From Planctomycetota bacterium (GTDB lineage: Bacteria; Planctomycetota; Phycisphaerae; Sedimentisphaerales; Anaerobacaceae), in NCBI GenBank assembly GCA_023135255.1, contig JAGLTN010000036.1, forward strand, positions 1-8,821: a DNA stretch of 8,821 nucleotides. The letters are read 5' to 3'. Of the stretch, positions 5,999 through 8,821 are shown piece after piece. The position numbers and the translations under genes are program-made. Each line of letters begins with the position of its first letter. The stretch's first letter is position 1. A model generated the notes under the pieces. It saw nothing but the letters and a program-made list of their open reading frames with translations, had not been told where the DNA came from and did not search any database.

Positions 5999-6081
5999 GG
6001 ATGAACGGAAAGGCTTGAGAGTGTGCAGGATGAACGGAAAGCCTGAGAGTGCTTAGGATGAACGGTAGAATTTAATTAGGA
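5999..6081 (+). ncRNA. GGA-rich tandem-unit array, CsrA/RsmA-binding-like leader part 2
   Basis: Two full units (5999-6027, 6028-6055) and a partial third repeat the pattern of the first array, with six GGA motifs, including one in the flgB shine-dalgarno (TTAGGAT, 6076-6082). The same hairpin is possible: AGGCTT (6011-6016) with AAGCCT (6039-6044) around a 22-nt loop holding CAGGATG and CGGA. A GGA site over a ribosome binding site is the usual way in which CsrA blocks translation. The regulatory role is an inference. Confidence 0.45.
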
Positions 6082-6090
6082 TCAGTATAA

Positions 6091-6504
6091 ATGAATATAT
6101 CATCGTTAATAACGGACAATATTACAGAGGTGCTGGTGAAAATCGTAAAATTTACAGATACCCGCCAGGAGATACTCACCATGAATCTGGACAACAGCCA
6201 TACAACTGATTATGTTCCTAAGGACCTTGATGTAGATGGCTTTTCCGAATTGATAGACGAAGCTATTACTGAGCACGTCCTGAACAACAGGCTTTTGTTG
6301 CGAGATACTGAGACTATCAAGTTCGGCGTTAACGGTGATTTTCAGGTATCTGCGACCATAGACCATGATTCGCTGGCTTTGCTGAAAGAAAACAGGAATA
6401 AATATATTGAAACCCAGATCGATAAAATGCTGGAAAATTCGCTCAATAAAAAAGTCGCAAGTGAGCTTTTGAAGCAGAAACAAGGATTGGTTTCTATATT
6501 TTAA
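6091..6504 (+). CDS. flgB: Divergent FlgB-like flagellar rod protein
   Basis: A 137-residue protein, within the usual FlgB length. The ATG at 6091 follows AGGAT (6078-6082) by 8 nt. Rod proteins share NxxNxxTPGY near the N-terminus; here residues 32-41 read NLDNSHTTDY, keeping N32, N35, T38 and Y41 at the exact spacing but losing Pro-Gly. Upstream VKFTDTRQEIL and downstream PKDLDVDGFSELIDEAI fit planctomycete FlgB sequences (FTxxRxxVLxxN, DLxVxxFxxxLxxAI). The C-terminal ENSLNKKVASELLKQKQGL fits the closing helix of FlgB. FlgB forms the proximal rod in the periplasm and normally lies beside flgC and fliE; here it is alone, 47 bp ahead of flhG. A second or repurposed FlgB paralogue is possible. 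Confidence 0.65.
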   Translation: MNISSLITDNITEVLVKIVKFTDTRQEILTMNLDNSHTTDYVPKDLDVDGFSELIDEAITEHVLNNRLLLRDTETIKFGVNGDFQVSATIDHDSLALLKENRNKYIETQIDKMLENSLNKKVASELLKQKQGLVSIF

Positions 6505-6551
6505 TAGAAATAATAAGGATATACAGCTTTTAAAGGATTAAAAACGTAAAA

Positions 6552-7397
6552 ATGCCAAACCAAGCACTTCACTTACAACAGATGATGAAAGAGGGCCAAA
6601 GAAAAGCAAATGTTTTGGCGATAACAAGCGGCAAAGGCGGAGTAGGGAAAACAAATATCTCAGCAAATCTGGCTTTGTGCCTGGCAGCGGCTGGGCAGAA
6701 AACCCTCCTGATCGATGCAGATTTTTCGCTGGGCAATCTTGATGTCATAATGAACATCAACAGCAAATATAACATCTCTCATTTTCTTAACGGCAGGAAA
6801 GAAATCAAAGATATTATTCATACTGGGCCTGAAGGGCTGAGTATAATCTGCGGTGCATCCGGTCTTGAACAGCTCTCAAATATCGGTGAGTTCCAGCGAA
6901 AGAGAATGATAAGGGAACTGGACCAGCTTCAAAACGAAGCGGACACGGTGATAATCGATACTGCGGCGGGGATTACAAAATCTGTGGTAAGCTTTTGTCT
7001 TTCTGCTGACCATGTACTGGTTGTGACTACGCCTGAAGCAGCGGCAATGACAGATGCATACGCAATGATAAAGGTTTTAGCAGGCAATAAGTACGACGGC
7101 AAGATCAGTGTTGTTGTGAATATGGCGGATTCTGCGGCTGAGGGCAAAAAAACCTATCAGCACATTGCTTATGTAGCAAAAAGATTTCTTAACGCTGATA
7201 TATATAATGCGGGTGTACTGCTCAGGGACGAACAGTTATTATCAGCGATTCGTCAGCGCAGAGCAGTAGTGCTGGCTTATCCAAAGGCGCAGACCACTAC
7301 TTCTCTTGTGGCACTGGCAGCGAAATTGGTAAACAGTTCAGCGGCTAAATGCAATAACGGTAACTTTTTTAAGAAATTTGTTGAGTGGTTTTTCTAA
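6552..7397 (+). CDS. flhG: FlhG/FleN, MinD-like ATPase controlling flagellar number
   Basis: A 281-residue protein, normal FlhG length. It carries the deviant Walker A SGKGGVGKT (26-34, signature K28 and catalytic-site K33), the switch DAD at 55-57 with SLGNLD, and Walker B TVIIDTAAG (132-140). The end, NFFKKFVEWFF, is an amphipathic helix expected to bind membrane when ATP-dimerised. The N-terminus NQALHLQQM resembles the DQAxxLR helix by which FlhG stimulates the GTPase FlhF, though Asp is Asn and Arg is Gln. Family knowledge: FlhG limits flagellar number and placement with FlhF. The start at 6552 has only a distant AGGA (14 nt), so translation may be weak or coupled to flgB. fliA follows after 159 bp. 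Confidence 0.92.
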   Translation: MPNQALHLQQMMKEGQRKANVLAITSGKGGVGKTNISANLALCLAAAGQKTLLIDADFSLGNLDVIMNINSKYNISHFLNGRKEIKDIIHTGPEGLSIICGASGLEQLSNIGEFQRKRMIRELDQLQNEADTVIIDTAAGITKSVVSFCLSADHVLVVTTPEAAAMTDAYAMIKVLAGNKYDGKISVVVNMADSAAEGKKTYQHIAYVAKRFLNADIYNAGVLLRDEQLLSAIRQRRAVVLAYPKAQTTTSLVALAAKLVNSSAAKCNNGNFFKKFVEWFF

Positions 7398-7421
7398 AGT
7401 TATCGGGCTATACGACGATAA
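7395..7421 (+). promoter_or_regulatory. Sigma28 (FliA)-type promoter in front of fliA
   Basis: TAAA (7395-7398) and GACGATAA (7414-7421) are exactly 15 nt apart, against the consensus TAAA-N15-GCCGATAA (one mismatch). The -35 box is formed by the flhG stop codon. It would start transcripts near 7428, about 130 nt before fliA, implying positive autoregulation. Confidence 0.55.
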
Positions 7422-7556
7422 TTAGTACTGGTGATGTTTCGGGCTGTTTTAATCAATGGCCAAAACATTTAAAAAGTAAAGATGGTGATTGGTTAATATC
7501 CGGAGCATCGGCCTTCGGAGCCTGGTTTTTGTCATAGATATTCACGGAGGACGCCT

Positions 7557-8333
7557 GTGAAAACCAAAGATAAAGTAGAGATTCAGAAAGTCTGGGATCA
7601 GTTCCATAAGACTCATGACGTTAAGAGCAGAAATGCTTTGATGGAACATTATCGGCCCTTAGTACAATACGCAGCAATTCGTCTTCACAGTAAATTGCCC
7701 GACAAAGTTGAGGTCGATGACCTTGTGAGTGCCGGTATCTTCGGTCTGATGGATGCCCTTGAAGCTTACGACCCGGAAAGAGGGGTTAAATTCGAAACTT
7801 ACTGCTCGCCTCGTATCCGAGGCTCTATTCTTGATGAACTTCGCAGTATGGACTGGGTTCCAAGGCTCGTCCGCGCAAGAGCACATCAGCTTAGAAAAGC
7901 AACACAGGAATTAGAGATAAACCTTGGGAGAACGCCTACAGAAAAAGAAACCGCGGAAAAATTACAGCTTGGTAAAGTTGAATTTGAACGGCTTCGCAGG
8001 GACGCCAACGCAATCGGTCTGATTTCTCTGACTAATAACTACGGTGAAAGCGACGGCGACAAAGATATCCGTGAGATCGATATAATCCAGGACAAGAAAA
8101 GCCAAAATCCGCTCATGGAAGCACAAAAAAGGGATATGAAAAACCTCCTGACCAAAGGCCTGACTCGGGCTGAAAGGCTTATTATTGTGCTTTATTACTA
8201 CGAAGAGATGACAATGAAAGAGATCGGCGCAACGCTTGATCTATCAGAATCTCGTGTTTCGCAGATGCATTCTTCCATCGTTGCACGACTGAAGGCTCAG
8301 CTTAACAACAGGAAAAAAGAGTTTTCGATTTAA
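7557..8333 (+). CDS. fliA: Flagellar sigma factor FliA (sigma28, WhiG/FliA group)
   Basis: A 258-residue protein starting at GTG 7557, with GGAGG 6 nt upstream; TTG/ATG alternatives are less well placed. Region 2 covers about residues 25-100 and contains DLVSAGIFGLMDALEAYDP and the FliA hallmark RIRGSILDELRSMDWVPR (86-103). Region 3 spans about 105-180, with GRTPTEKETAEKL. Region 4 spans about 203-250, with LTRAERLIIVLYYYEEMTMKEIG and the helix-turn-helix LSESRVSQMHSSI. There is no region 1, as expected. FliA directs RNA polymerase to late flagellar genes and is normally held by FlgM, which is not in this window. It is probably transcribed both with flhG and from the sigma28-type promoter at 7395. 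Confidence 0.95.
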   Translation: MKTKDKVEIQKVWDQFHKTHDVKSRNALMEHYRPLVQYAAIRLHSKLPDKVEVDDLVSAGIFGLMDALEAYDPERGVKFETYCSPRIRGSILDELRSMDWVPRLVRARAHQLRKATQELEINLGRTPTEKETAEKLQLGKVEFERLRRDANAIGLISLTNNYGESDGDKDIREIDIIQDKKSQNPLMEAQKRDMKNLLTKGLTRAERLIIVLYYYEEMTMKEIGATLDLSESRVSQMHSSIVARLKAQLNNRKKEFSI

Positions 8334-8821
8334 TTCAGAGCGATTTATTTTTTCGGATGAGCAGGATTTTTAGTCGTTTTTTTCGTAATTTCAGGAAAAG
8401 CAGTACATCAATCGCCCTTTTGGGCAGCAAAAGATGCGCATATCGGGGGTGGTAGGTGCTTTTTGAGATAGTGATTTTATCAAATCGGCAGATTCGGAAT
8501 GTTTTTCAGTGAAAAGCTGGATGATTTTGTACCCTTAAGGGTAGTAAATGTTCGCGAATAAAGCCGTAACTTGTTATTTTAAGTTATTTACCCGCGGATA
8601 AACGGGTGAATTCAATTGGGATTAGTATAAATGAATCGATTTTCAATAATTAACGGGCATCTCTAATAATTCATTTTGGCAGGCACAGCGAATCTTTTCG
8701 TTTCTGGTCTGCGTCAGACAAAACCCGCATTATCTTCAAATAAAGCGGATTTGGTAATTTTGAGGTGGAAATTTCATAAAATTGACCAGATTTGCTGAAA
8801 TCGGTTTTCAAAAATTTGCCT
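8334..8821. other. Non-coding tail downstream of fliA
   Basis: No convincing gene was found. A small GCCC-TTTT-GGGC hairpin lies at 8414-8425 and a 9-bp stem with one mismatch (CCGCATTAT / ATAAAGCGG) at 8725-8748; neither has a good T-run, so no clear fliA terminator was identified. A diverged leader copy occupies 8526-8666. A - strand frame open from 8820 to 8671 is noted but not called. Confidence 0.5.
8526..8666 (+). repeat. Diverged copy of the flgB leader with an abortive start
   Basis: The order of elements at 5918-6095 is repeated here: TTGTACCCTTAAGGGTAGT, then GTAACTTGTTATTTTAAG (identical for 17 nt), TTATTT..CGCGGATAAACGG, then GGGATTAGTATAAATGAAT in place of AGGATCAGTATAAATGAAT. 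The ATG at 8631 opens an 11-codon frame (MNRFSIINGHL) and stops. The riboswitch-like element and the GGA arrays are missing. It is best read as a duplicated leader whose gene was lost or never copied. Confidence 0.6.

Larger units (their letters stand above)
5625..6064. repeat. Pair of about 78-bp near-identical direct repeats (5625-5703 and 5987-6064)
   Basis: Both copies start TTATTTAGTCGCGGATGAACGG and run to the third GGATGAACG; they differ by one inserted A and about two substitutions. They enclose the riboswitch-like element at 5823-5900. The high identity in non-coding DNA points to recent duplication, gene conversion or selection on the RNA. Confidence 0.8.

Noticed and set aside
8414..8425. 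fliA terminator (GCCC-TTTT-GGGC)
   Set aside because: Only four base pairs, 80 nt past the stop, and followed by mixed sequence rather than a T-run.
8671..8820. Minus-strand frame open to the window edge (about 50 codons)
   Set aside because: Too short and without recognisable motifs; openness of this length is expected by chance in AT-rich DNA. More sequence to the right would decide.

Overview
The window looks like a chromosomal segment of an AT-leaning planctomycete of the Phycisphaerae/Sedimentisphaerales type. That is inferred from secreted proteins ending in dockerin-like DLNGD/DINSDG...FAxFAxxWL tails, a leftover that resembles a PEP-CTERM sorting tail, and flagellar genes of planctomycete style. 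No rRNA, tRNA, CRISPR array or transposase was seen.

Layout. (1) 1-1858, + strand: the 3' end of a secreted beta-propeller-like protein with a dockerin-like tail, followed 65 bp later by a 426-aa secreted beta-rich surface protein with one dockerin-like calcium loop. An out-of-frame, PEP-CTERM-like remnant follows its stop. (2) 1953-4463, - strand: a two-gene operon of paralogous membrane-anchored ankyrin-repeat proteins. It has a good sigma70-like promoter (4435-4463) and two hairpin/T-run terminators (1953-1992 and 2051-2086). The terminators are interleaved with a 49-bp tandem repeat, and a diverged piece of that repeat lies on the other side of the operon (4634-4664). (3) 4465-5100: repeat-rich DNA with a two-unit 125-bp tandem duplication that encodes a short helical peptide on the - strand. 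(4) 5135-8333, + strand: a flagellar/motility group made of a small MerR-type regulator, an elaborate leader of about 550 nt, a divergent FlgB-like rod protein, FlhG (MinD-like ATPase) and the flagellar sigma factor FliA. (5) 8334-8821: no convincing gene, but a diverged third copy of the flgB leader.

The most interesting part is the leader at 5620-6090. It holds two arrays of 28-30 nt units rich in GGA, several reading CAGGATG. Paired units can fold so that the GGA motifs sit in hairpin loops, the design known from CsrA/RsmA-binding RNAs. Between the arrays lies a compact structured element that resembles a c-di-GMP-I (GEMM-I) riboswitch. The shine-dalgarno of flgB is itself a GGA motif. If both readings hold, the leader would combine c-di-GMP sensing with CsrA control in front of flgB-flhG. 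FliA would then add transcriptional feedback through a sigma28-type promoter (TAAA-N15-GACGATAA) that overlaps the flhG stop codon. All of this regulation is inferred from sequence alone.
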